8,203 nucleotides of DNA from Candidatus Faecivivens stercoravium (GCA_018712425.1 DVHA01000032.1:1-8203), one strand, 5' to 3'. Numbered from the stretch's first letter, positions 1 through 6,693 are shown. Made by a program: numbers and translations. Notes: generated by a model not told the origin, from the sequence alone.

Positions 1-299
1 TCGCTGTAACCGGCGCCGTCAAGGACCAGGTGCTGGATATCGAGCTGCTGGCTATGCGGCTGCTGGACTGGCTGCGGGCGGAATACCCCGCGCTGCTGGA
101 GCGGTATAAGCTCACACCGGTTGACGTCGAAGGGCTTTCGCCTTACGAACTGCTGGAACTGGTCGGCCGCAAGCGGGGGATGCTCATCTCCGGCGGCGAG
201 GTGAATACCGAGCGGGCGGCGGTGACCGTCCTGGACGAATACCGCGGCGGCAAGCTCGGCCGCCTGACTTTAGAGGCCCCGCCGGAGGAAACCGTATGA
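1..299 (+). CDS. rbgA: Ribosome biogenesis GTPase RbgA/YlqF, C-terminal fragment (5' end outside window)
   Basis: Partial gene: the reading frame is open from the first bases (first whole codon at 3) and ends with TGA at 297-299, giving 98 visible residues. The segment starts with AVTGAVKDQVLDIE and contains YALLERYKL-like and 'GRKRGMLISGGEVN' stretches followed by 'GKLGRLTLE', which match the C-terminal helical domain of RbgA/YlqF. That family is a circularly permuted GTPase of about 280 residues that acts in late assembly of the 50S ribosomal subunit; the GTPase motifs would lie upstream of the window. A GTG at 30 could be read as a start but lies inside the conserved domain and has no good ribosome site, so this is a truncated view and not a small gene. 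The stop overlaps the next start (ATGA, 296-299), indicating translational coupling with the RNase HII gene, the usual neighbour in Bacillota. Assignment rests on motif recall. Confidence 0.88.
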   Translation, partial: AVTGAVKDQVLDIELLAMRLLDWLRAEYPALLERYKLTPVDVEGLSPYELLELVGRKRGMLISGGEVNTERAAVTVLDEYRGGKLGRLTLEAPPEETV

Positions 300-1258
300 C
301 CCTTTACGAATACGACCGGTCGCTCGGCATCGAAAATTTCTGCGGTGTAGACGAAGCTGGCCGCGGCCCGCTGGCCGGGGATGTCTATGCGGCAGCGGTC
401 ATTCTGGACCCGGCAAAGCCGATTGAAGGACTAAACGACAGCAAAAAGCTCTCGGAGAAAAAGCGGGAGGCCCTTTTTGCCGAAATCAAGGAGAAGGCGG
501 CGGCCTGGTCGGTCGGCGTTGCGACGGTCGAGGAGATCGAGGCATATAATATCCTACAGGCGACCTTCCTCGCGATGCGCCGGGCGGTGGACGGCTTGTC
601 TATCCGACCGTCCCTCGCGCTGGTCGACGGCAACCGCAACCCCGGGCTGGATATCCCCACCCGGCTCCTGGTCAAAGGGGACGGGACATCGGCGGCGGTG
701 GCCGCGGCGTCGATTGTCGCTAAGGTATCCCGGGACCACTATATGGCAGAGCTGGACGCCCGGTATCCCGAATACCAGTTCCTCCGCCACAAAGGCTACG
801 GCACCAAGCTCCATTACGAGATGCTGGACCAGTACGGCGAATCGCCGGTCCACCGCCATTCCTTTTTAAAAAGCTACTACGCCAAAAAGGGAAAAGGCGC
901 CCCCGGCGGGACCGGGACAAAAGGGGAACAGATGGCGGCCGATTATCTGACGGCCCGCGGCTGCGAGATCCTCGGCCGCAACTGGCGCTGCCCCTACGGC
1001 GAGATCGACCTGATCCTGCGGCAGGGGGAGACCCTCATCTTCGCCGAGGTCAAGACCCGCGGCCCCGGGATGCTCGCCGCCCCGGCCGAAGCGGTGACCG
1101 CCTCTAAACGCCGCAGGCTGCTGGACGCGGCCGCCCTCTATCTTTCGCAAAACCCGCTGCCGCTGCAGCCGCGTTTTGATATACTGGAAATCTATCTGGA
1201 CGGGGAAGGGAATTTCCTGAAAGCCGTCTGGCTGGAAAACGCCTTTCAAACCGATTGA
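296..1258 (+). CDS. rnhB: Fused ribonuclease HII - YraN (UPF0102) protein
   Basis: One continuous 320-residue ORF with two domains. Residues about 12-195 are RNase HII, which cleaves the RNA strand of RNA-DNA hybrids and single ribonucleotides embedded in DNA: DEAGRGPLAG holds D19, E20 and the GRG motif (22-24); D111 (LVDGN) and D129 (VKGDG) complete the four-carboxylate metal site; the HKGYGT motif (165-170) carries the conserved Tyr168; HRHSF (186-190) marks the usual C-terminal end. Residues about 208-320 are a complete YraN/UPF0102 domain with GE (210-211), N229, GEIDLI (235-240) and FAEVKTR (249-255), where D238, E251 and K253 fit a PD-(D/E)XK nuclease-like site. YraN's function is not established. 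A Lys/Gly-rich linker (about 197-209) joins them. Stand-alone RNase HII is about 200 residues and YraN about 120, so both are full length. The ATG overlaps the rbgA stop and GGAGGAA lies just upstream (283-289). All key residues are present. Confidence 0.93.
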   Translation: MTLYEYDRSLGIENFCGVDEAGRGPLAGDVYAAAVILDPAKPIEGLNDSKKLSEKKREALFAEIKEKAAAWSVGVATVEEIEAYNILQATFLAMRRAVDGLSIRPSLALVDGNRNPGLDIPTRLLVKGDGTSAAVAAASIVAKVSRDHYMAELDARYPEYQFLRHKGYGTKLHYEMLDQYGESPVHRHSFLKSYYAKKGKGAPGGTGTKGEQMAADYLTARGCEILGRNWRCPYGEIDLILRQGETLIFAEVKTRGPGMLAAPAEAVTASKRRRLLDAAALYLSQNPLPLQPRFDILEIYLDGEGNFLKAVWLENAFQTD

Positions 1259-1284
1259 CAACTCTCCCAGAAAGGAAGCTTAGT

Positions 1285-2187
1285 ATGCGCCATTTTGATT
1301 TACATGCGGATACGCTCAGCAAGTGCCTCAAGGGCCGGAAGAGCCTGGTTCACAACGACTATGCGATCTCGGTGGAGCGGGGCCTGATTTTTGATCAGTG
1401 GGTGCAGGCGTTCGCGGTCTTTGTTCCGGATGAACTGCACGGCAGCCGGGGCTACCATCACTTCCTTTCCGAGGCGGAGGTCCTCTCCCGCGCCTTTGAG
1501 GAGAGCGATAAGATCGTCCCCTATGACCCTGAGCATGTCAAATCCGGCGTCTGCAACGCGATGCTGACGGTGGAAGGCGGTTCCGCCATCGGCGGCAAGC
1601 TGGACCGGATCGACAGCCTCTATGAAATGGGGGTGCGGATGTTTTCCCTCTGCTGGAACGGGGAGACCGACCTCGCCGGCGGCACCGCCACCGAAGCGGG
1701 GCTGACCAGTCTCGGCAAAGAGGCGGTCAAGGAGCTGGAGGCCCATAAGATCATCATCGATGTCTCCCATATGAACAACTACAGCTTCTGGGACCTCTGC
1801 GAGGTGGCCGAACGGCCGTTTATCGCCTCCCATTCCAACTGCTTTGAGCTTTGCCCCCACCGCCGCAACCTCGATGACCTCCAGTTAAAAGAGATCATCC
1901 GCCGCGGGGGCTTGATCGGCATCAACTTCTACCCCGTCTTTGTCAACGGGGAGAGCGACGCCAGCTTCCAGGAAATCCGCCGCCATATCCGGCATATCGT
2001 CGCGTTGGGCGGGGAGGACTGCATCGCCGTCGGCAGCGACTTTGACGGCGCTGCGATGCCGCAGAAGCTCCCGTCGATCGACCGGATCCCCGACTGGCAC
2101 CAGAACCTTTTAAAGCACTTCGACCCCGAGTTTGTCGACAAGATCACCTTCTTAAACGCCCAGCGTTTTATGCAGAGAAATCTGTAA
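1285..2187 (+). CDS. Membrane dipeptidase family (peptidase M19) metallopeptidase
   Basis: A 300-residue zinc-dependent dipeptidase of the M19 (renal dipeptidase) family. Expected metal ligands are visible in order: H7 and D9 in FDLHADTL, the bridging E97 in LTVEGG, H162 in IDVSHMN and H183 in FIASHSN. GSDFDG (250-255) supplies the conserved acidic segment near the active site. CWNGETDLAGG (123-133) is also typical. Family members hydrolyse dipeptides, often with a D-residue or dehydro-residue at the C-terminal side; the actual substrate cannot be told from sequence. No signal peptide is seen, so it is probably cytoplasmic. The ATG at 1285 is chosen because AAAGGAAG (1271-1278) lies six bases upstream; an in-frame TTG at 1255, overlapping the previous stop, would add ten residues but lacks spacing to a ribosome site. 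It probably shares a transcript with the RNase HII gene, 26 bp upstream. Somewhat shorter than eukaryotic members, normal for bacterial ones. Confidence 0.9.
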   Translation: MRHFDLHADTLSKCLKGRKSLVHNDYAISVERGLIFDQWVQAFAVFVPDELHGSRGYHHFLSEAEVLSRAFEESDKIVPYDPEHVKSGVCNAMLTVEGGSAIGGKLDRIDSLYEMGVRMFSLCWNGETDLAGGTATEAGLTSLGKEAVKELEAHKIIIDVSHMNNYSFWDLCEVAERPFIASHSNCFELCPHRRNLDDLQLKEIIRRGGLIGINFYPVFVNGESDASFQEIRRHIRHIVALGGEDCIAVGSDFDGAAMPQKLPSIDRIPDWHQNLLKHFDPEFVDKITFLNAQRFMQRNL

Positions 2188-2204
2188 AGTAACAAAACTT
2201 TACA
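2183..2204. repeat. Perfect 8-bp inverted repeat at the peptidase/thrC junction
   Basis: TGTAAAGT (2183-2190) and its exact reverse complement ACTTTACA (2197-2204) are separated by six bases, AACAAA. The left arm overlaps the TAA stop (2185-2187) of the upstream peptidase gene; the right arm ends 19 bp before the thrC ribosome site. It is strongly AT-rich in a GC-rich surrounding. It has no GC core and no following T run, so it is a poor terminator; a dimeric-repressor operator is an alternative, but no known consensus was matched. Confidence 0.5.
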
Positions 2205-2237
2205 TCAAAATACGCCCCATCCGAAGGAGTGTGGACC

Positions 2238-3728
2238 ATGAACTATCAGAGCACCCGTGACCGTTCCGCCAAAGTTTCCGCCGCCCGGGCGATTGTCCAG
2301 GGCATCTCCCACGAGGGCGGGCTGTTTGTCCCCGAGACGCTGCCGGTTTTGACCCCGGAGGAGCTGGAAGGGCTGGTCGGCCTTTCCTACAATGAGAAGG
2401 CGAAGGCGGTCCTTTCCCGCTTCCTGACCGATTTTACCCCGGATGAAATCGCCCACTGCGTCGACGGCGCTTACAACACCCGCAGTTTCGATACCCATGA
2501 CATCGCTGAGATTTCCAAAGTGGGGGAACGGAGCTACTTCCTCGAGCTGTGGCATGGGCCGACCTGCGCTTTTAAGGACATGGCCCTCCAGCTGCTGCCC
2601 TACCTGATGAAGGTCTCAATGGATAAGGAAGCCCCCGGCACCGAAGTGGTCGTCCTGGTTGCCACTTCCGGTGACACCGGCAAGGCGGCGCTGGCCGGCT
2701 TTGCGGACGTCCCCGGCACCCGGATGCTAGTTTTCTACCCCGAGAACGGCGTCAGCGGGATGCAGAAGCTCCAGATGGTCACCCAGGAAGGGGAAAACGT
2801 CTCGGTCTGCGCGATCAAAGGGAACTTCGACGACGCCCAGAGCGGGGTCAAGGCGATCTTCACCGACCCGTCGATTGAGGCGGAGCTCCGGAAGAACGGG
2901 CAGATGTTCTCTTCCGCCAACTCGATCAACTGGGGGCGGCTGGTCCCCCAGATTGTCTACTATGTGGCGGCCTATACCGCCCTGGTCGAACAGGAGGAGA
3001 TCGCCTTCGGCGACACCGTCAACGTCTGCGTCCCCACCGGCAACTTCGGCAATATCCTCGCCGCCTACTATGCCAAGCGGATGGGGGTCCCGATCGGCAG
3101 GCTGATCTGCGCCTCCAACCGCAACAACGTCCTGACCGACTTTATCCGCACCGGCGTATACGACCGCAACCGGGACTTTTACACCACTACCTCCCCGTCG
3201 ATGGATATCCTGATTTCCTCCAACCTCGAGCGTCTCCTGTTCCACCTGTCGGGGGAGGACGACGGCCTTATCCGGCGGTGGTTTGCCTCCCTCGCGGAGA
3301 CCGGCCGCTATGCCGTTTCGCCCGATGTTCAGGAAAAGCTCCAGGCCGAGTTCTGGGGCGGTTTCTGCGACGACCAGGCGGCCGCGGAGGCAATCCACGG
3401 GCAGTTTGACCGGTACGGCTACCTCTGCGACCCGCACACCGCCGTCGCGGTCAAGGTTTTTGAGGACTACGTCCGGGAGACCGGCGACGATACCCGCACG
3501 ATTATCGCCTCGACCGCCTCGCCCTACAAGTTCTGCGGCAGCGTCCTGCCGGCGGTGACCAGGGAGCCGGTGCCGGAAGACCCCTTTGCCCAGATGGAAC
3601 TGCTGCACCGGGTTTCCGGTATGGCGCCGCCTGCTTCGCTGGCTGGCCTAAAGGGCAAGCCGGTTCGGTTTACCGGTTCGATCGAAAAGGGACAGATGGC
3701 GGACAAGGTTAAGGAAATGCTGCGGTAA
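2238..3728 (+). CDS. thrC: Threonine synthase
   Basis: A 496-residue PLP enzyme that converts O-phospho-L-homoserine and water to L-threonine and phosphate, the last step of threonine synthesis in the cytoplasm. HGPTCAFKDMALQLLP (106-121) contains K113, the lysine expected to form the Schiff base with PLP. ATSGDTGKAA (142-151) and PTGNFGN (267-273) match substrate- and cofactor-phosphate-binding stretches of the family. The N-terminal 'STRDRS' and the total length fit the long form of threonine synthase found in E. coli, yeast and many Clostridia. The start at ATG 2238 has AAGGAG (2224-2229) eight bases upstream; an in-frame GTG at 2229 overlaps that ribosome site and is unlikely. No hom or thrB gene is adjacent in this window, so the rest of the pathway must be elsewhere. 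The 50-bp upstream gap carries the inverted repeat at 2183-2204 but no convincing promoter. Confidence 0.95.
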   Translation: MNYQSTRDRSAKVSAARAIVQGISHEGGLFVPETLPVLTPEELEGLVGLSYNEKAKAVLSRFLTDFTPDEIAHCVDGAYNTRSFDTHDIAEISKVGERSYFLELWHGPTCAFKDMALQLLPYLMKVSMDKEAPGTEVVVLVATSGDTGKAALAGFADVPGTRMLVFYPENGVSGMQKLQMVTQEGENVSVCAIKGNFDDAQSGVKAIFTDPSIEAELRKNGQMFSSANSINWGRLVPQIVYYVAAYTALVEQEEIAFGDTVNVCVPTGNFGNILAAYYAKRMGVPIGRLICASNRNNVLTDFIRTGVYDRNRDFYTTTSPSMDILISSNLERLLFHLSGEDDGLIRRWFASLAETGRYAVSPDVQEKLQAEFWGGFCDDQAAAEAIHGQFDRYGYLCDPHTAVAVKVFEDYVRETGDDTRTIIASTASPYKFCGSVLPAVTREPVPEDPFAQMELLHRVSGMAPPASLAGLKGKPVRFTGSIEKGQMADKVKEMLR

Positions 3729-3750
3729 AACGCTTGGAAAGGAACGACCG

Positions 3751-4434
3751 ATGAGCCTGTTTGCAATCTCCGACCTCCACCTGTCCCTCGGCGTCGACAA
3801 GCCGATGGACGTCTTCCGCGGCTGGGAGAACTATGTCGCCCGGCTGGAGGAAAACTGGACCCGGCTGGTCAAGCCGGAGGACACCGTCGTCATCGCCGGG
3901 GACATCTCCTGGGGGCTGGACCTGTCGGAAACGGTGGAGGATTTCCGCTGGATCGACCGGATGCCGGGGCAGAAGATCCTCCTAAAAGGCAACCATGACC
4001 TCTGGTTTTCGACCAAAAGCAAAGTCGAGCGGTTTTTCACCGAAAACGGCTTTTCCACCCTCCGCATCCTCTTCAACAACGCCTACCGCTACGGGGACTA
4101 TGTCCTCTGCGGGACGCGGGGCTGGATGAACCAGCCGGGGGAGGCGGACCAGAAGGTCTTAAACCGGGAGTGCGGCCGCCTGAAGCTGTCGCTGGAGGCG
4201 GGGAAGGCGCTGGGCGGCGAGCCGATCGTCTTCCTCCACTACCCGCCGGTCTATGCAAACGGCGAATGCCTCGAAATCCTCGATGTGCTCCTGTCTTATG
4301 GGATTAAGCGGGTCTATTACGGCCATATCCATGGCCATTCAGCCGGATATGCCATCAACGGGGAGCGGATGGGCATTGATTTCCGGCTGCTTTCTTGTGA
4401 TTTTCTCCAATTTGTGCCAAAACAAATCGTTTAA
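3751..4434 (+). CDS. Calcineurin-like metallophosphoesterase
   Basis: A 227-residue protein with the full metallophosphoesterase motif set: D8 and H10 in ISDLHL, D51 in AGDISW, N81 and H82 in KGNHD, H163 in FLHYPP, and H192/H194 in GHIHGH. These residues bind the two-metal centre that hydrolyses phosphomonoesters or diesters. It resembles the small predicted phosphohydrolases found in many Clostridia and Bacillota; the substrate is unknown and cannot be inferred here. No signal peptide or membrane segment is evident, implying a cytoplasmic enzyme. GGAAAGGAA (3736-3744) precedes the ATG. It follows thrC by only 22 bp with no terminator between, so the two are probably co-transcribed. The gene ends 145 bp before tig, where a separate promoter is present, which marks the end of the upstream transcription unit. 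Confidence 0.9.
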   Translation: MSLFAISDLHLSLGVDKPMDVFRGWENYVARLEENWTRLVKPEDTVVIAGDISWGLDLSETVEDFRWIDRMPGQKILLKGNHDLWFSTKSKVERFFTENGFSTLRILFNNAYRYGDYVLCGTRGWMNQPGEADQKVLNRECGRLKLSLEAGKALGGEPIVFLHYPPVYANGECLEILDVLLSYGIKRVYYGHIHGHSAGYAINGERMGIDFRLLSCDFLQFVPKQIV

Positions 4435-4460
4435 ATTGCAGGAAATACAAAATCAGCGCC

Positions 4461-4478
4461 AAACCACTGGTTTTTTTT
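4461..4478 (+). terminator. Weak candidate terminator after the metallophosphoesterase gene
   Basis: AAACC (4461-4465) and GGTTT (4469-4473) can form a five-pair stem around ACT, followed directly by more T residues, so that T4471-4478 is a run of eight. The T run is good but the stem is short and weak, so efficient termination is doubtful. It lies in the gap between the two transcription units and overlaps the -35 region of the tig promoter. Confidence 0.35.
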
Positions 4479-4496
4479 CGCCGTTTATGGTATAAT
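4468..4496 (+). promoter_or_regulatory. Housekeeping (SigA-type) promoter for tig
   Basis: A perfect TATAAT at 4491-4496 is preceded by TGG (4488-4490), giving a TG-extended -10. The hexamer 17 bp upstream is TGGTTT (4468-4473), a weak match to TTGACA, as is common when the extended -10 is present. Transcription would start near 4503, leaving a leader of about 77 bases before tig. This is the clearest promoter in the window. Confidence 0.75.
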
Positions 4497-4579
4497 GTCC
4501 ATTGCGTATTGAGTAAATCGTGTCTGCGGGGCGGCTTGCGGCTGTCCGGCAGGGAATTTTATAGGAAGGAATGTTTCCA

Positions 4580-5863
4580 ATGTTAGTATCGAAAAACCCC
4601 ACCGAAAACAGCAAATACGAACTGATCGTTTCGATTCCCGCAGAGGATTTTGCCGCCGCCTGCGATAAGGTCTTTAAAAAGAGAGCCAAACAGTTCCAGG
4701 TCCCCGGCTTCCGGAAGGGCAAAGCCCCCCGCAAGACCATCGAAAAGCTCTACGGTGAAGGCATCTTCTTTGAAGAGGCTGTCAACGACCTGGCGCCTGA
4801 AGTGCTGCAGGCCGCTTACGACGAATCCGGCCTGGAGATTGTCGTTCGCCCCGAGGTCGAAGTGACCGAGGTTTCCAAGGAAAACGGCGTCACGATGAAG
4901 GCTGTCTGCGTTGTCAAGCCTGAAGTCACCGTTAAGGATTACAAGGGCATCAAGGCTTCCAAGAAGGTTGACCCCGTCACCGACGAAGAAGTCGACGCCG
5001 AAATCGAGCGGATGCGCAACCGCAACGCCCGCACCATCACTGTTGAGGACCGCGGCGCTGAAAACGGCGATATCGTCAACATTGACTTTGAAGGCTTTGT
5101 CGACGACCAGCCCTTTGAAGGCGGCAAGTCGGAGCATTTCCATCTGACCCTCGGCTCCGGCCAGTTCATCCCCGGCTTTGAAGACCAGGTTGTCGGCCAC
5201 AAGACCGGCGAATCCTTCGACGTTAATGTCACCTTCCCCGAGGATTACCACGCGGAAGAGCTGAAGGGCAAACCCGCTGTCTTCAAATGCAAACTGCATG
5301 AAATTACCGCGAAAGAGCTCCCCGAACTGGACGACGAGTTCGTCAAGGACGTCTCTGAGTTTGATACCCTCGACGAGCTGAAGGCGGACATCCGCAAGAA
5401 ACTCACCGACAGCAAGGAGACCGCTGCCAACACCGCCTTTGAGAACACCCTGATCGACGGCATCATCGCCAATATGGAAGGGGAGATCCCTGAAGAGATG
5501 TTCGACGCCCGTGCCGATGAGATGGTGCAGGACTTCGAATACCGCCTGTCTGCCCAGGGCATGAACATGGACGTCTACATGCAGTACACCGGCATGAACC
5601 GCGACGCGATCCGGAACTCCTTCAAGGAGCAGGCGACCCGTCAGGTGAAGGTTGCGCTGGCGCTGGAGAAGATCGTTGAAAACGAGGGTATCACCGTTTC
5701 CGACGAGGAAATCGACGCCGAGGCTGCGAGACTGGCTGAGCAGTACAAGGGCCAGAACATCACCGCCGAGCAGATTAAGAACGCGATGGGCGACCAGCTG
5801 AAGAACGACCTTGCCCAGAAGAAAGCGGTCGAACTGATCAAGGAATCCGCTGTCGAGGAATAA
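4580..5863 (+). CDS. tig: Trigger factor (ribosome-associated chaperone, peptidyl-prolyl isomerase)
   Basis: A 427-residue trigger factor, which binds ribosomal protein L23 at the exit tunnel and shields nascent chains. The ribosome-docking signature GFRKGKAP lies at 43-50 in the N-terminal domain. An FKBP-type isomerase domain spans about 155-243, with GDIVNIDFEGFVDDQPFEGG at its start and 'LGSGQFIPGFEDQVVG' (191-206). The helical, acidic C-terminal chaperone domain covers the remainder. Total length equals the family norm. ATG 4580 is chosen because AAGGA (4566-4570) lies nine bases upstream; the in-frame ATG at 4571 abuts that ribosome site. Codon choice differs from neighbours, with more GCT, GTT and CGC and fewer CGG, a pattern usual for highly expressed genes. 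It has its own promoter at 4468-4496 and precedes clpP-clpX, the order common in bacteria. Confidence 0.96.
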   Translation: MLVSKNPTENSKYELIVSIPAEDFAAACDKVFKKRAKQFQVPGFRKGKAPRKTIEKLYGEGIFFEEAVNDLAPEVLQAAYDESGLEIVVRPEVEVTEVSKENGVTMKAVCVVKPEVTVKDYKGIKASKKVDPVTDEEVDAEIERMRNRNARTITVEDRGAENGDIVNIDFEGFVDDQPFEGGKSEHFHLTLGSGQFIPGFEDQVVGHKTGESFDVNVTFPEDYHAEELKGKPAVFKCKLHEITAKELPELDDEFVKDVSEFDTLDELKADIRKKLTDSKETAANTAFENTLIDGIIANMEGEIPEEMFDARADEMVQDFEYRLSAQGMNMDVYMQYTGMNRDAIRNSFKEQATRQVKVALALEKIVENEGITVSDEEIDAEAARLAEQYKGQNITAEQIKNAMGDQLKNDLAQKKAVELIKESAVEE

Positions 5864-5885
5864 TCTGACCGGTTTCATGAAAGAA

Positions 5886-5916
5886 TTCACGGAAACGTTC
5901 CAATTTCTACTATAAA
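5886..5916 (+). promoter_or_regulatory. Possible clpP promoter
   Basis: An AT-rich stretch between tig and clpP offers TTCACG (5886-5891) with either TACTAT (5908-5913, spacer 16) or TATAAA (5911-5916, spacer 19). Neither is a strong match, but AT content is clearly raised against the GC-rich surroundings. If used, it gives a clpP leader of about 130 bases holding the hairpins described below. I saw no CtsR-type heptad repeat (GGTCAAA direct repeats) here. Confidence 0.35.
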
Positions 5917-5962
5917 TTTTTCATGATTTTCGGACAAAATAGGAGATACACATAACGTGTAC

Positions 5963-5992
5963 AAAGGGGTGGGGCATCTGCCTCACCCCTTT
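5963..5992 (+). other. Strong GC-rich hairpin in the clpP leader (hairpin 1)
   Basis: Left arm 5963-5976 begins AAAGGGGTG and right arm 5979-5992 ends CACCCCTTT; the arms pair over 13-14 positions with one G-U pair and a loop of two to four bases. Only TTT, within the stem, stands in for a T run and is followed by AGGC, so it is at best a partial terminator for tig transcripts. It could equally be an attenuator or an mRNA-stabilising leader stem. Confidence 0.7.
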
Positions 5993-6000
5993 AGGCTGTA

Positions 6001-6027
6001 CGGCGGGCGCGAAATCCCTGCCCGCCG
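6001..6027 (+). other. Second GC-only hairpin in the clpP leader (hairpin 2)
   Basis: CGGCGGGC (6001-6008) pairs perfectly with GCCCGCCG (6020-6027) around an 11-base loop. It starts eight bases after hairpin 1 and ends 13 bases before the AAGGAGG ribosome site of clpP (6041-6047). There is no T run, so it is not a terminator; its position suggests an effect on leader folding or mRNA stability, which is inference. Confidence 0.65.
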
Positions 6028-6055
6028 GCCATCGCATTTTAAGGAGGTTTTCACC

Positions 6056-6637
6056 ATGAGTTTAGTGCCAATGGTAGTTGAACAGACCGGACGCGGGGAG
6101 CGTTCCTATGATATCTTTTCCCGGCTTTTAAACGACCGGATTATCATGCTCTGCGAAGAGGTCAACGACGCGTCTGCCAGCCTTGTCGTCGCCCAGATGC
6201 TCTATCTGGAGGGCCAGGACCCCGACAAGGACATCCAGCTGTATATCAACAGCCCCGGCGGCAGCGTGACCGCCGGCCTTGCGATTTACGACACCATGCA
6301 GTACATCAAGTGCGACGTGTCGACCATCTGCATCGGCATGGCGGCTTCTATGGGGGCATTCCTGCTCTCCAGCGGCGCCAAAGGCAAGCGGTTTGTCCTC
6401 CCCAACGCCGAGGTCATGATCCATCAGCCCTCCGGCGGTTCCCAGGGCCAGGCGACCGATATCCTGATCCAGGCGAGCCACATCCAGCGGACCAAGGAAA
6501 GGTTAAACCGGATCCTGGCCGCCAACTCCGGCAAGCCGGTTGAGCAGATTGCCGCCGACACCGAGCGGGACAACTGGATGACCGCCGAAGAGGCGGTGGC
6601 CTACGGGCTGGTCGATAAAGTGATTGACCGCCGGTAA
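6056..6637 (+). CDS. clpP: ATP-dependent Clp protease proteolytic subunit ClpP
   Basis: A 193-residue serine peptidase that forms the tetradecameric proteolytic chamber used by ClpX and related unfoldases. The catalytic triad is visible: S98 in GMAASMGAF, H123 in MIHQPSGG, D172 in ERDNWM. NSPGGSVTAGLAIYDTM (65-81) is the conserved oxyanion and substrate-binding region. The N-terminal 'LVPMVVEQTGRGERSYDIFSRLL' matches the short propeptide and axial-loop region of the family. ATG 6056 has a perfect AAGGAGG (6041-6047) eight bases upstream and gives the normal length; an in-frame GTG at 5957 with AGGAG eleven bases upstream would add 33 residues encoded through both leader hairpins and is less likely. 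It is followed 56 bp later by clpX, its partner, with no clear terminator between. Confidence 0.96.
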   Translation: MSLVPMVVEQTGRGERSYDIFSRLLNDRIIMLCEEVNDASASLVVAQMLYLEGQDPDKDIQLYINSPGGSVTAGLAIYDTMQYIKCDVSTICIGMAASMGAFLLSSGAKGKRFVLPNAEVMIHQPSGGSQGQATDILIQASHIQRTKERLNRILAANSGKPVEQIAADTERDNWMTAEEAVAYGLVDKVIDRR

Positions 6638-6693
6638 TCCTTCCTGACGGATGGGGGATTGGGCCGGAAATAGAAAGGAATGGTCTTACACAG

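Noticed and set aside
1255..1284. TTG start at 1255 overlapping the RnhB-YraN stop as start of the M19 peptidase
   Set aside because: ATG 1285 has a well-placed AAAGGAAG and begins directly at the conserved HFDLHAD segment; the ten extra residues match nothing.
2727..3608. 293-residue open frame on the - strand inside thrC
   Set aside because: Low-complexity Val/Gly/Asp-rich translation without motifs, fully within a well-supported gene; typical antisense shadow in GC-rich DNA.
4583..5890. 435-residue open frame on the - strand covering all of tig
   Set aside because: It mirrors tig almost exactly, has no supported ribosome site or protein family, and is explained by codon bias leaving the antisense frame open. 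tig itself has clear domain motifs.
5871..5896. GTTTC/GAAAC inverted repeat just after the tig stop as a terminator
   Set aside because: Only five pairs, a long loop and no T run.
6631..6667. Possible stem between CCGG-AATCC (6631-6640) and GGATT-CCGG (6656-6667) at the clpP/clpX junction
   Set aside because: The two short stems are interrupted by unequal bulges, and there is no T run, so it is neither a clear terminator nor a convincing structure.
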